NCBI GenBank assembly: GCA_024803745.1
Contig: JANJXV010000020.1
Location: 19,694,777 to 19,758,776 of the forward strand
From: Megascapheus bottae
Taxonomy: Eukaryota > Chordata > Mammalia > Rodentia > Geomyidae
DNA: 64,000 bases
Direction: 5' to 3'
The notes under the pieces are model-generated. The model saw nothing but the letters and a program-made list of their open reading frames with translations, made no database searches and was not told where the DNA came from. The translations under genes were made by a program, and so were the position numbers. Shown here one piece after another: positions 46,365-57,963 of this stretch (its first letter is position 1; every line of letters starts with the position of its first letter).

Positions 46365-46640
46365 GATCTTGCATTGGTAGCTCACTCCTAGTTGCTCAGG
46401 AGATTGATTTCTGAGGATTGTGGTCCATATTAGCTCAGGAAGGAAAGTCACTGAGCCTCTTTCCTCTAATTAATACCCTTCCATCCACCAAAAAAATAAA
46501 AAAAAGCTTGAAATAGAGCTGTGATTCAAATGGTAGAGCATTATCCTATGCCCAGAATGTTCAGAGACAGCTACCAGTTCCTGAGTTCAAGCTCCAGGAC
46601 AAGCACCAAACAAGCAAACAACAATATCCTCCAAAAAACA
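46365..46640 (+). mobile_element. B1-Geo composite SINE
   Basis: Head ('cttgcattggtagctcactc', 'ctgaggattgtggtccatat'), A-rich linker, Geo half ('gtgattcaaatggtagagca', 'cctgagttcaagctccagga') and a (CAAA)n tail. Confidence 0.82.
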
Positions 46641-47229
46641 AACAAACAAACAAAAACAATAAACCTTTTTCAATGACTCTGAGATTCTGATTGTTATTGC
46701 TAATTTTGGGGAGATAAATGGGAAACAAACAAATATATAAACTCAAGCCATTTGGGATCATGATAACTTTTTTTGTATGCATGTTTCCTTCTTGTTGATT
46801 ATGAAATAATCTGGTGAGCAGTGCTTTAATTACTTGTATGCATTGTAAACTGCTTTAGTTAAGCTCAGGCCTGCCTCTGCCTATGTCTCCAGGTCCTGTG
46901 ACAACCTAGTTCATTTTTTGTGGCTCCGTTTCTCATTTTCCAAATAATGCTGGTGATAATGTTTCCCAGCTGGTGAAATGATAGTAAGTACCTAGGAAAA
47001 AGGTCAGACACAGAGGTCAGTGTTTGACCCATAGATGCTTTGAGAGGTTTGTTGTTTCCATTTAGAATTACTTCATAAGTTCACAATGCATTGCTTCCAT
47101 AAGGATTTCAAACCCTGTATATTTCTTAGCTTTGCAAAAATACAAAAACTAAATTACCAAAACCCCACAAAAGCAAAACAAAATAAAAATTTAATCAAAT
47201 TGTGAGTTGTCTGTGAACTCACATTCAAT
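46641..47229. other. Unique sequence
   Basis: Nothing recognised. Confidence 0.4.
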
Positions 47230-47445
47230 TTCTTTTTTTTTTTTTTATGTGTGCCTGTACTGGAGCTTGTCAAGGCTGGCACTCTACCAGTTGAGCCACA
47301 AACTCCACTTCTGGCTTTTTGGTAGTCAATTGGAGACAAGATTCTCATGGATTTTCCTGAACAGGCTTGTGTCCAACCTGAATCCTAAGATTTCAGCCTC
47401 TTGAGTATCTAGTGGTCCAGGTATGATCCATAAGAGCTGGCTAAT
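47230..47445 (-). mobile_element. B1-Geo composite SINE with shortened Geo
   Basis: Poly-T tail, a Geo half lacking its central part ('ggagcttgtcaaggctggca'), linker 'gtcaattggagacaagatt' and 7SL head ('tttcagcctcttgagtatct'). Confidence 0.82.
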
Positions 47446-47982
47446 AAACATGAAATGTGAATACAATGCTTCTTATGATCATTTTACATGTAGGTGAAAG
47501 CTAACAGAAACAAAGGAATCTGTTTCTGTAATGTCACCCATTCCGTGATAGATATGGAGCAGCAACTTGTGTTTGTTTCTCCTCAGACTTCCAGAAATGG
47601 TGAATGAGTTTTTAAAATATATTACAAAATGGGGTAATTTTAATTGGTTATAATAAAATGAGGTCATGTGAAGTATGATGATGACAGGAGAGATAAAATA
47701 CATCTGGCAGTTCTCAGGGAAAACGAAATACATGTCATTGAGGAAAGAAAAGGGGTCCTGGGAAAGGACACACATGAGAATGGCAGTTTTTGACATTAGA
47801 ACATTTCCAAATAAAACAATACCAGAGGTTCAAAGGCATACAAATAGTTTCCAAGGAAGAGTGGCATATGTACAGCTTTTTTTGGGGGGTGAAATGGTGT
47901 ATAGGAACCACAGGGATTAACTGGTTGTAGTCAATTCTGGAAAAGTTACCTGAACATCAACTTGTGCTTTTAACATTTTGCT
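47446..47982. other. Unique sequence
   Basis: A 105-residue minus-strand ORF (47479-47796) and an 81-residue plus-strand ORF (47675-47920) overlap. Neither shows a domain I recognise, and random ORFs are the simpler reading. Confidence 0.35.
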
Positions 47983-48072
47983 TTTTTTTTCTCAGTACTG
48001 GTATAGCATTGAGCTCAGAGCCTTCTATCTTTGGGCAGTCACTTTACTCCTGAGCTGTACACCCAGCCCTGT
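47983..48072 (-). mobile_element. ID-like tRNA-derived SINE
   Basis: 'cagtactggtatagcattga', 'gctcagagccttctatc' and 'cctgagctgtacacccagcc' form an antisense ID element with its poly-T tail on the left. Confidence 0.75.
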
Positions 48073-48125
48073 TTGGACTGATTTTTACTTTTATGAAAGG
48101 GTTTTTGTTTTACAAAAATGGAGCT

Positions 48126-48319
48126 GGGGGACAGGAGTTTGGCCTAGTGGTAGAATGCTTGTCTAGCATGCACCAAGACCTAGGTTCGATTCCTCCGTAA
48201 CACATACATAGAAAAAAGCTGAAAGTGGTGCTGAGGTTCAAGTGGTAGAGCTCTAGCCTTGAGAAAGTCCAAGGACAGTGCTCAGGCCCTGAGCTCAAGC
48301 CCAGGACTGACAAAAAAAA
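48126..48319 (+). mobile_element. IDL-Geo SINE
   Basis: Full sense dimer ('ggagtttggcctagtggtag', 'aggttcgattcctccg', 'gtggtgctgaggttcaagtg', 'ccaggactgaca'). The flanks 'aaaatggagctgg' and 'aaaatgcacctgg' match at 10 of 13 positions, a possible worn TSD. Confidence 0.94.
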
Positions 48320-48451
48320 TGCACCTGGACTGTGATTCCCCCTGCTTTTGGCTTCCCACAGTTTCTGAACTCACACATGCATGTGTCACTCTTACCCTCC
48401 ATGGAGATGAGGTCACAGGGACATTTCCATCTGTCTGGTGCTACAATATGT

Positions 48452-48498
48452 CACATGTCACTTAAGATGACAGGTGTTAGCCACCAGCACTGAGCTTT
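48452..48498 (-). mobile_element. B1 5' end fragment
   Basis: 'agatgacaggtgttagccac' followed by 'cagcactgagc' resembles the antisense first 40 bases of a B1/7SL element. Confidence 0.5.
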
Positions 48499-49036
48499 AT
48501 AAATAGTATTTCTGAGGCACTGAGTTACTGTTTAATGTTCGCATTGGCATATTGAGCTAACACAACTATAGATTTCCATAAAAACAAATGGTATTAAATC
48601 AAGATTATTAGAAAATACTGGTACTTAATGGAATAAATGCTGTGGGAAGCTGGGATTTCTTCATTATAAGTTTGTACCTCAAAGGTCTTTTCAAGAATGG
48701 TAAGCCTGGACTATTTAATTTCAATCCTTAGAAAAGAATGGGACTCTTGAGCATGGAGTGACACTATTTTTGTAATACCAAAAACACAAATGGAATTGAG
48801 AACAGCTGCCCTTGCTTCTCTCAACTTTCCATTGGCTTCCTCTGTGGCCAAGTATAGCTATCTATCTTTCAACTTGGAAACCTTTCTTAAACTTCCTCTG
48901 GCCTTGTTACTGCATTTACCTGGAGAAATTCCAGTTTCAAATGTGGATTTTGAATATGTGAGATGAAGGAATCAGCTTTTGTCAGAAGAATTCTACTTGG
49001 AAGTAATGCCTCAACTCCCACTTGCTCATTGGAAAG
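48499..49036. other. Unique sequence
   Basis: Nothing recognised. Confidence 0.4.
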
Positions 49037-49042
49037 AGAGAC

Positions 49043-49108
49043 AGAGAGAGAGAGAGAGAGGGAGGGAGGGAGGGAGGGAGAGGGAGGGAGGGAGGGAGGG
49101 AGGGAGGA

Positions 49109-49172
<64 letters not shown>

Positions 49173-49207
49173 AGGGAGGGAGGGAGGGAGGGAGGGAGGG
49201 AGGGAGG

Positions 49208-49282
<75 letters not shown>

Positions 49283-49287
49283 AAGGG
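49043..49287 (+). repeat. 245-bp polypurine tract, (GA)n/(GGGA)n
   Basis: Only A and G over 245 bases, alternating (GA)n and (GGGA)n blocks in a near-symmetric order. Long ORFs on both strands (Arg/Glu/Gly or Ser/Leu/Pro repeats, up to 179 residues) are artefacts. Confidence 0.97.
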
Positions 49288-49390
49288 TGCCCTGGATAGT
49301 ATAGTAAACAAAGCCATTTTACAAGGAATATGCAAGTCATAGTAAGTTTGTTTTTTGGTTGTTTGTTTTCTTTTGTTTTTGTTTCTGTTT

Positions 49391-49580
49391 TTGCTAATCC
49401 TGAGTCTTGAAATCTGGGCCTGGAAACTGTCCCTAAGCTTCTCTGTGCTCAAGGCTAACATTCTACTACTTGAGTCACAGCACACTTCCAGCTTTGTTCT
49501 GTGTACGTGGTTCTGAGGCATAGAACTCAGCTTTATGCATGCTAGGCAAGCACTCTACTACTAGGCCAAACTATTGGCCC
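49391..49580 (-). mobile_element. IDL-Geo SINE
   Basis: Antisense Geo ('ctaatcctgagtcttgaaat') and ID head ('tgctaggcaagcactctact', 'aggccaaactattggcccc'). Its (TTTTG)n tail lies at 49345-49390. 'catagtaa' on both sides (about 49337 and 49580) is a possible TSD. Confidence 0.9.
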
Positions 49581-49589
49581 CATAGTAAT

Positions 49590-50664
49590 GTTTTCTTAAC
49601 CACAGAGCCTATGATTAGGTTTTGCAGTTCTGGAAGATGAATTTCAACAAGAAACTATCAAAGGCACATTGAGAAATCTTTAAGTATTTTTATCATAAAT
49701 TTTACCTGTATGATAATTTTTGAAACCATTTAAAAATCAAATGTGAAAGAATATCTTCCTACCAGCCCAATCATTGGTAGTATTGAAGAATGGAAAAATG
49801 AGGAATCAGTTGAAAATAAAACTAATATAACTGACAATTAGATCATCTTCCTTCATTTAACAATATTTATGTGTTCTGTTAGGCACTGTATCTGTGCTAA
49901 ATGTTAAATCAGTCACATATTTTCCATTCTCTATGTACAAATAGACATTGAAATTAAAGAAACCATTGGTAAAATATTAAAAAGAGTTGTTCAAGGAAGT
50001 AAATAGGCTATTTAAACACAGAAAATTGTGATTTTTTTCATTATACAAAACAAACCATAGGAAAATATCTGCTTAAAACTTTTACAGAAACAGATTTTTA
50101 TACAAAATTTTAAGATAATGTCCTGGGGAAGGTGCAGTATGATGGTTTTTGTTTTTGTATTTTTTTTTTTGGTATCACAATGCTTCCGAAGTATTTCATA
50201 ATTATTTATTTGTAAGGTAGAGAGAACCTTTTTTTGAACACTACAATTTGTGACACTGGTCACTTGAACCTCATTATATTAATGTTGGGATAAATTTTGG
50301 GTAGAATATCAAGATTGTAAGCATTACCAGACTCATTTGCCTCAGTTGATAGCATATCCACGTCTTCTAACTTGATGTATAAAATGAGTTGGCTTTCTCC
50401 ATACATCCCTAAGTGGGAATATGTGTGGTTAAGAGTTGTAGGAGAATGCTGTCACAAAGCACAATTAATTAGTTCATTCTCCTGCCTCTTCTGATTTTCT
50501 CTATCATTATTTACTAGAAATGTGAGTTAACAGGGGAGAAGTGTTTTATTTCCATTGTTATAAATCCATTTTCAATTTTTAATTTTACAACAATATTTAA
50601 AAATGTATATGACCCAGGCATGCTAGTTGACCCCCATCATGACTCAGTGTTCTTAGATCAAAAG
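49590..50664. other. Unique AT-rich sequence
   Basis: Nothing recognised. Confidence 0.4.
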
Positions 50665-50674
50665 AATTGCTGGC

Positions 50675-50869
50675 GGGCTGGGAGTTTGGCCTCGTGGTTA
50701 AAGTGCTTGCCTAGCATGCACGAAGACCCGGGTTCGATTCCTTGGTACCACATACATAGAAAAAAGCCGGAAGTGGTGCTGAGGCTCAAGTGGTAGAGCT
50801 CTAGCCTTGAGAAAGTCCAAGGACAGTGCTCAAGCCTTGAGCTCAAGCCCAGGACTGGCAAAAAAAAAA
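50675..50869 (+). mobile_element. IDL-Geo SINE, young, 10-bp TSD
   Basis: Near-consensus sense dimer with an intact B box ('cccgggttcgattcc') and 11-A tail. TSD aattgctggc at 50665-50674 and 50870-50879. Confidence 0.97.
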
Positions 50870-50879
50870 AATTGCTGGC

Positions 50880-51698
50880 ACATCCTGGAAGAACATCTGA
50901 ACTTTGGTGAGATAACATTTATATTCAGAAAGACACAAGTAAGACCATTCTGAACTATGCTATGCTTTTCCCCAAATAACTCTGACTTACTAAAAGTTAC
51001 CTAAAATAATTATGAAATTGCTATTGGATTGCATTATTATAATTTAATAACAATGTCAGGCAAAGGACTTTGTGCTTTGGTTTTCAAAAGAAAAGAGTGT
51101 ATTTGCAAAGAGTGGTAAGTAGAGGATACCACATTTTATTCAAGTCAATCAAAAATATAACTCAAATACTGAAGTACCCTCCACTAAAGTAGTCATTTGA
51201 AATGTACAGTTTGAGTAAACTAACTACCTAGTTCTATTAAAATTCCATTTACTGCGGATTTGTTTTTGTTTTTGATTGATGTGTGAGTTCTGGGATCTTG
51301 TCTCCTATGGGCATGCTTGGTAATACATCACTCTGCAGTATTCATCCCTAAATTTGTACATGAAAAAAGAATAAATGGGTAATTTTCAAAGGGAATTATT
51401 TTCTTTCTATTGATACTCTCTTTTTCCATGTTCTGATTTTTACCAACATTATGGTTTATTGAAATGCATGTTTACAAAGCAGCTCTTCAATTTAGGTTTT
51501 CTCATTTGATTAAGGCTGTTGAGACAGAGGCAACTGAATTTAGCGCTATGTAATATTTTGGATTTTTTTCACTCTGTATGCACAGTGGTAATTTAGAATA
51601 GCTCTGACTAGCATTTAATCATATACTCTTAATGTTTAGGCATTTGTTTATAAAGTCTGTATTTCAAAGTCTCAAAGTTCAGATATGGACTAGTTAGA
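50880..51698. other. Unique sequence
   Basis: Nothing recognised. Confidence 0.4.
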
Positions 51699-51711
51699 AA
51701 AGTATAAATTC

Positions 51712-51960
51712 GCCTGGCATGGTGGCTCATGCCTGTAATCCTAGCTACTTTGGAGTCTGAGATCTGAGGATCAAGGTTCAAAGCCAGTGTGGGCACAAAA
51801 TGACCTGAGACTCTTATCTCCAATTAATCTGTAGAAAATAGGAAGTGGGGTTTGGCTCAAGGATAGGGCTGTAGCCTTGAGCTGAAGAGTTCAGGGATAG
51901 TGCCCAGACCAAGTTCAAGCCCAATGACCACCACCCCCCCCCAAAAAAAAGAAGAAAAGG
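51712..51960 (+). mobile_element. B1-Geo composite SINE with 13-bp TSD
   Basis: 7SL head ('gcctggcatggtggctcatg', 'cctgtaatcctagctacttt'), linker 'ctcttatctccaattaa', Geo half ('gtagccttgagctgaagagt', 'caagttcaagcccaatgac') and an A-rich tail after a C run. TSD aaagtataaattc at 51699-51711 and 51961-51973. The single TSD pair around the whole unit shows that head and Geo inserted as one dimer. Confidence 0.95.
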
Positions 51961-52044
51961 AAAGTATAAATTCATGTTGAATCTTTTTATTCAAGTTGAA
52001 TGAAATAAATTAAAATTTATAATATTATACAAATTAAGATCTGA

Positions 52045-52237
52045 TTGCCAGTGGCTCATGCCTGTAATCCTAGCTATTCAAAAGGCTGATATCTGAGGAT
52101 AGCAGTTCAAAGCAAGTCAGGGGAAGGAAAGTTCATGAGAGTCTTATCTCCAGTTACTTAGCAGAAAGCCAGAAATGGTACTGTGTTTCCAATAATAGCC
52201 ACCACCCAGGCCTGGAGTTCAAACCCTAGGACTGCCA
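52045..52237 (+). mobile_element. B1-Geo composite SINE, Geo internally deleted
   Basis: Good head ('ccagtggctcatgcctgtaa', 'tcctagctattcaaaagg'). The Geo half lacks the 'ctagccttgag' block but keeps 'cctggagttcaaaccctagg'. Confidence 0.88.
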
Positions 52238-52312
52238 CATACACACTCATGCACACATGTGTGCACACACACACATATACACATATATAAACACACTCAT
52301 TTGCACACACAG
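52238..52312 (+). repeat. Imperfect (CA)n at a SINE tail
   Basis: CA-rich tract with TCATG and TATA interruptions directly after the SINE. Confidence 0.9.
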
Positions 52313-53684
52313 AGTATTAAACAAATTAATGTCTAATAGTATATGAATCAAACTGAATACAATCTCTGTTTTATGGTGCTAAAAATAAACAGCAACAGTT
52401 CATTTCTACTATGGCTTGCATTAGCCTGCATAAGTATTCTGAGAAGATTCCAAGAACAATAAAGTTCCTGTGACCATTTTAATGGGAAGCTTTCCTTTTG
52501 GAAATAGGATTTCCAGAGACTGAGGTAGTGTCATGGTGTTTGGAAACACACCTCTCAACAGCAGGGGAGGAATATTAGTAGTTTCAGTGGGTAATTGCAC
52601 TGAGATCTTACTTTAAAAAATCGAAAGCCTCTTTAAAACCCAGTAAGAAAGACCCAAGAAAGAATCAGCAAGGTACCTTGAGTCTGCGGGTAGGGCTCTT
52701 TTGTAACAACAGGCCTTGTTTGATTTAGATTGGAGACTTTCCTTAGAGGATGAGTTTCCATTCAAAAAGAAAAACTCTTTGGCTTCAGAATAGAAAATCT
52801 CTGATTAAAAAGCCTTCCCTTGGGATAGTTCTATCTTATTCAGAAGAGGAAAGAGAGTTGAGCCAAAGAAATATTCTTTCATGTCTAGTATAACAATACC
52901 CCTCCTCTTACTGTTAGTTTTCAGAGAAAAAATATGAAAGGAATTTCATCTGTAAGCATCAAGTTAAGGGCAAAATCAGGGAAGGAGAGGCAGGAGAGAA
53001 GGGAATGTGGTTGAAATGAGAGCCGCTAAGTCACTCAGAGCATGATATGATTATTTCTGAAACACAAGCATTGTCCTAAAGGTTATTGGTGTACAAAATG
53101 AAAATTGTTTTTATGGCATAGGGCACGATCAGGTCACTGGGGACCGATTTGCACAGTGGCCCATTGTGTCCTATATACCATATATTGCTCCAGTGGTTAC
53201 AGTATCATGGATAAGTAAAAACTTTGACTCCTAAAGGAACTCCATGTGACTTGCTGCTGGTTTTATATCTACAATGGGTTTGATAATTTACCATCTACTT
53301 TTAAGCTAATTCACAAAGACATGATAGATGGATTCGATGCTACAACACAATTTGTAAATTCTGCTTTGTATTTCCCTTTCCTGACTTTTAAGTCATAGTA
53401 ATAAACTTTTGTGGTTCTACTGATTATCAATCTTTTCTTCAAATGGGGCTCCGGTGACAGTGTCATCTTTGAGCAGTGAAAAGATCAATTATTTGTAATT
53501 GGTATTTTAAGGAAATGATGAAAGCCTTGAAGCCAAAGTTATAGACTCTAATTCGTGCACCTTCCTCTGACTGCTTAGGAGGATTTAGGAATGTATTTGT
53601 AAGGAAATTGGTAATTTGTTTACTAGCAAGTTCAGTCTAAATGGAAATGTTATAATTATTTTTATTCTTTCTTTTTTCTTCAGG
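52313..53684. other. Unique sequence
   Basis: Nothing recognised. Confidence 0.4.
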
Positions 53685-53865
53685 GTAACTGGGGGTTGAA
53701 CCAAAGGCCTCATATTAGTTAGCCCATAAGCCCAGGTCTTTTGTGCCATAATTATTTGTCAGGTGATGTCTCATATTTCTGCCTAAATTCCCCAGACCAT
53801 GATCCTCCCACTTGTATCTTTTCATGTAGCTGGGATCACAGACATTTGGTACAAGCCCATCCTAT
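53685..53865 (-). mobile_element. Old B1-dID-like composite SINE
   Basis: Antisense tRNA-like half ('tgggggttgaaccaaaggcc') followed by an antisense B1-like half ('accatgatcctcccacttgt', 'catgtagctgggatcacaga'). Confidence 0.6.
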
Positions 53866-54602
53866 TGATTCAGATGGTGCTTTTGCCCACTTTTCACCCA
53901 GGTTGACCTGGGATAATAACCATCCAATCTCAACTTTCCAAACAGCTTGAATTTGCAGGTTACCTTATTAGTGAGTGATATCTTGATAGCAAATTACATT
54001 GTTTTCTTTGGAATATCTAGGACATCATATAGTTTACCTGATTGATTACTACTTTTCTGAGCAGGATACAGCTACACATCTGTGCTTAGTTAATATTTTA
54101 ATAAACTTTTGACAAAACATAGTTAAATGAGCTATTTTTGTGTAAGGTAAAGGCTAAGAATAATACCTGCCTTATAAAATACACAGCCAAGTGAGGAGAG
54201 AAAACACGCTTTAGTTGGCTACATCATCTGATGGACCTTCTTTTTGGAACACATCAAAAACATTTCCATCATACAGGAACATTGGTGGAGCATTGAACAC
54301 ATAGCTATTTTGGCTAATACAAGTTATATGGTATTTTAGTAGAAATTCCTGTGTTTTCCTTTCCAGGCTCCTTCAACAGACTCTGAAGCCTGGATTCCCT
54401 ACTGGAATCTCTTTCCTCAATTAAGATAGCTCAAGCCACTTTCTCTAATCTTGTGAGATCCTGATGGTTAAAGTGAGAGGGAAAAAAGAAATAAGGATTT
54501 TTACATATTTTACTGCATAAGTTGTCATGCTGAAATATACTGAGTCCCCACCCCCTGACATTTATTTAACAAAATAAATATGAATGTTAAACTATTATCA
54601 CA

Positions 54603-54604
<2 letters not shown>
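53866..54604. other. Unique sequence
   Basis: Nothing recognised. Confidence 0.4.
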
Positions 54605-54605
<1 letters not shown>

Positions 54606-54692
<87 letters not shown>

Positions 54693-54697
54693 CACAT
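54606..54697 (+). repeat. Compound (CT)n(CA)n microsatellite
   Basis: CT units to 54642, then CA units with one G variant. Same composition and order as 43184-43276, although the flanks are unrelated. Confidence 0.97.
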
Positions 54698-56106
54698 ATT
54701 CAGTCAATTCCTTTGGTTTATGTTACCAACAGGCTTGCAGATGTTAATGTGTGCATCACTTTTATATAAAGCAACACTTAAAATGTACATAAGGTAACTT
54801 TTAAGAGATATCTATATCATAATAATTTACCTCCTTGATGAAAGAGTTCATGACCACATAAAATGATTGTTATCATTTTGGCTCTGCCAGTTTCTCTTTC
54901 CATTTTGACTGGGAATTCTGTAGACAAATGTCCACAGAAGGCTGGTAAGATGCAGAGACAGAATGGGATGTCTTACAGAACACTGTGACTGCCCTTTCAG
55001 GAATATATCGTGCATGTGCTTGGGGCAGTTCCACTTGGCCCAATCCCATTTTCCAGGCCAGTGAGCATAATGGCAGGATAGAAATGAGATGTGTCTATGT
55101 GCTTTTGGTAATTACTGAGTCTATGTTAATGAAGAGCCTCTCCTTGGCCTTCTACCAGCACAGTTAAATATGGCCAATGATCACTTTTCCCTCGTGAACA
55201 GAAAGCCACCAATACAAGCATAGCATCTCTGTATCAACAAATTGCCCTGGATTTAATGTTGAACTAATAGGAATGCAAATATTCTCAAATGGATTGCTTT
55301 GTCATCCTTTGTAGTTGAAGAGATTTTGACACTGTGTTCGTTTTGTGTGGAGACATCAATATTTTCCGTGTGACAAATGCATTTCAATAAATAGCTCACA
55401 AATATCCAGGGGATTTTTTTCAGCACTAGCTCAAGCAATGAAATAACTGTATACCGCATCCAACTGCAATCTAGGACCTTACCATTTGCAAGGGGAGATA
55501 AACAACAGGTATTTATCAACCAATGAAATTATTTAACACTTAAAATGGCACATGAAACATGATTATTAAGTAAAGCTTGGTATTATAATTAATATCTTGA
55601 GCTCCAAATCGAAAGCAGAAATTGTGAGGGAATATAGCTATGGAAAATGGAAAAATGCGGTTGATTTTGGTTGTCAAGTATAGTTTTTCTTTCTGTAAAA
55701 CAGTTCTCATTGACATTGTTAGACTTATGATAGGAATATTGCACATTTGTAATATCAGAGAAAGCATTTAAGCCTAAAATTCAATTATAATATTTTGTAG
55801 TATTGCTCATAAAAAGGAACTTGCTTTATAGAATTGTTAGCTTTTCCCAGAGATAATGTGCAATTTGTTTTGTCTCTTTGACAACTCAGTTTCTTGGGCA
55901 GTTAACACACTTAGCTCTGAAGGACTGTAAAAATGTCATTTGAAGCATTGCAGCTCTTTGTGAAAACATTTTCTCTATATTTTTGTGTGATTCTATTATT
56001 CTATAGATTTTTTTATCAACATCCAAATATAGGATTTACAAATTCCCTGTTTTGCTGGCCAATTTGCAGACATTTTTTCTGTAAATATCGTGTATTACTA
56101 TTCTGA
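54698..56106. other. Repeat-poor sequence with a candidate conserved block
   Basis: No repeat recognised. 55130-55520 contains an octamer motif ATGCAAAT at 55273-55280 and is discussed as a possible conserved non-coding element. Confidence 0.4.
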
Positions 56107-56520
56107 AGCAGCAGTAACAAATTACCACATGCTAAATGATTTACCAAAAGAAAAAAGAAAGAAAGAAAGTGAAAAAAAATCAATTTATATTCCCATAGTT
56201 CTGGAAGTGAGAAGTCTCAAACTGAGGTGTCAGCTGTGTTGGAAAATCTTAGATAAAATCTATCCTATGCTTCCCACAGTTTTGCAACCATCTGGAATCC
56301 TGGCAAACCCTTGTCAAGTAAGAGTGGCATTTCAGTCTCTGCCTTTGACTTCCTGTTGTCTTCCATGAGTCCTCCTCTTTGTTTCTCATAACAACAGTCT
56401 CAGTGGATTTAGGATATATCATAATCCACTGTGCTTGTAAGGTGACCCCTAATTGCATCTGCAAATTACTTTATTCCAAATCAGCACACTAGTTCAGAGG
56501 AGGCACCATTAAACCCATAC
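56107..56520 (-). mobile_element. MaLR (MLT1-like) LTR remnant, antisense
   Basis: Plus-strand text 'gcagtaacaaattaccacat', 'cccatagttctggaagtgag', 'actgaggtgtcagctgtg', 'ggatttaggatatatcataa' and 'taattgcatctgcaaattac' is the reverse complement of an MLT1-type LTR. The related sense copy is at 24.6 kb. An A-rich GAAA stretch at 56148-56180 interrupts the start. Non-coding; very old. Confidence 0.75.
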
Positions 56521-56940
56521 AGATAGTCATTTCAAATCAACCTAAATATACCAGGAAATTCCTGGAATAGCAGTTTGCTGCTCATTTGATGACAATACAA
56601 AATCCCAGAAGAACTAAATGGCCCACATTTCTCTTATTGTATGCGTGTCATGCAGTTACATATAGGAAATTGAGAGAATGTCAAAACATGTGACTCTAAG
56701 CATATAAATGTTCAGGTTCTAAGGGACGTCTAGTCAACATGTTCTGTGTTCTTTCTTATCACATCTAAAACCTTTTGTTTACCAATACATGCAAACTATG
56801 AGACCCACCTTGTACTGGATGTCTTCCTTTAAAGTCTTGGAGAAGGCAGTAAGAATGAAATGCTTTTGAGTTTTTTTTAAATTTTTGTGTCACACGGAGA
56901 TTTTAACCACACTTCATTTACCCTTGCAATTTCTTTTTCC
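56521..56940. other. Unique sequence
   Basis: Nothing recognised. Confidence 0.4.
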
Positions 56941-57963
56941 AATATATTTTTATTGTAATTAATAGAAGGGTTACATTATATTCACCAGATAGAAAGTACA
57001 TTACTACACAAACGTTGATACCCTTTGTCATGTCTTGGTCCCCTTTTCCCTTCCCCCACCCCCTCCCCTCATCTTGTTTTCCCCCCTTCCCTATCCGTTT
57101 TCAAATAACCAAATATGCATATATACAGTATATCAGTCAACAAGATGAAATACTGTAACAATATAAGATAACCAAAGGGAAAGTAAAAGAGATGAGAGAT
57201 AGCAAAATACATTAAAAACAACAATCACTCATATGGCTTTTGTTTCTATATCCAGGAGGTCCTTTCATTTAGCATCATATTATATGGCCTTATGTATCTA
57301 GGTTTTGTTCTGTTGTAAATCTCTGCTAGGAGAGCCCAAGGTTTCTACTGATTATGAGCCTATGTTCCTTTGAGTCTGGCTTACTTCATTTAATATGATT
57401 TTTTCTAAGTCTTTCCATTTCCTTACAAATGAGGCGATGTTGTTCTTTCTGACAGCAGCATAGAATTCCATTGTGTAGAAATACCACATCTTGTTGATCC
57501 ACTCATCAACCGAGGGACATCTGGGTTGGTTCCATATCTTTGCTATGGTAAATAGTGCTGCAATGAACATTGTTTTGTTAGTGGATTTAGTATGTCCTTG
57601 TTTCTAGACAATTGGGTAAATGCCAAGTAGTGGAATTGCTGGGTCATAGCGGAGTGCTATGTTTCGTCTTTTGAGGCACTGCCATACTGCTTTCCATAGT
57701 GGTTGAATAAGTTTGCATTCCCACCAACAGTGTAGTAGTGATCCCTCCTGGCCACATTCTCTCCAGTGTCTGCTGTTATTAGATTTCTTGATCCTGGCCA
57801 TTTTAACTGGAGTGAGGTGGTGTTCTGATTTACATTTCTTTTATGGCCAGATATGTTGAGTATTTCTTCATGTGTCTATAATCCATTCTTATTTTTTCTT
57901 CAGAGAAGACTCTCTAAATCTTTTGCCCATCTTTTAATGGGATGGAGATTAGTTTTGGAGTGA
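56941..57963 (-). mobile_element. LINE-1 3' portion (of a 5'-inverted insertion)
   Basis: Antisense LINE-1: 3' UTR ('attgtaattaatagaagggt' on), then ORF2 carboxy terminus. Minus-strand ORFs at 57352-57570 and 57604-57801 are separated by a frame break and include MFIAALFTIAKIWNQPRCPS, GSLLHCWWECKLIQPLWKAV and LRYDPAIPLLGIYP. It ends in LINE-1 sequence 'gattagttttggagtgattc' and there meets a LINE-1 segment of opposite orientation. A 11-12 bp deletion at about 57945 is seen relative to the 61.1-kb copy. Confidence 0.94.

Noticed and set aside
47479..47920. Overlapping 105- and 81-residue ORFs as an antisense gene pair
   Set aside because: No motif in either, and overlap on opposite strands is typical of chance ORFs.
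48963..49521. ORFs of 104 to 179 residues across the GA-rich tract
   Set aside because: Simple-repeat translation in every frame; no start context, no domain.
50680..50760. A tRNA gene, because of good A and B boxes
   Set aside because: The boxes belong to the ID-like head of an IDL-Geo SINE. No cloverleaf with paired acceptor stem can be drawn and the same unit recurs many times.
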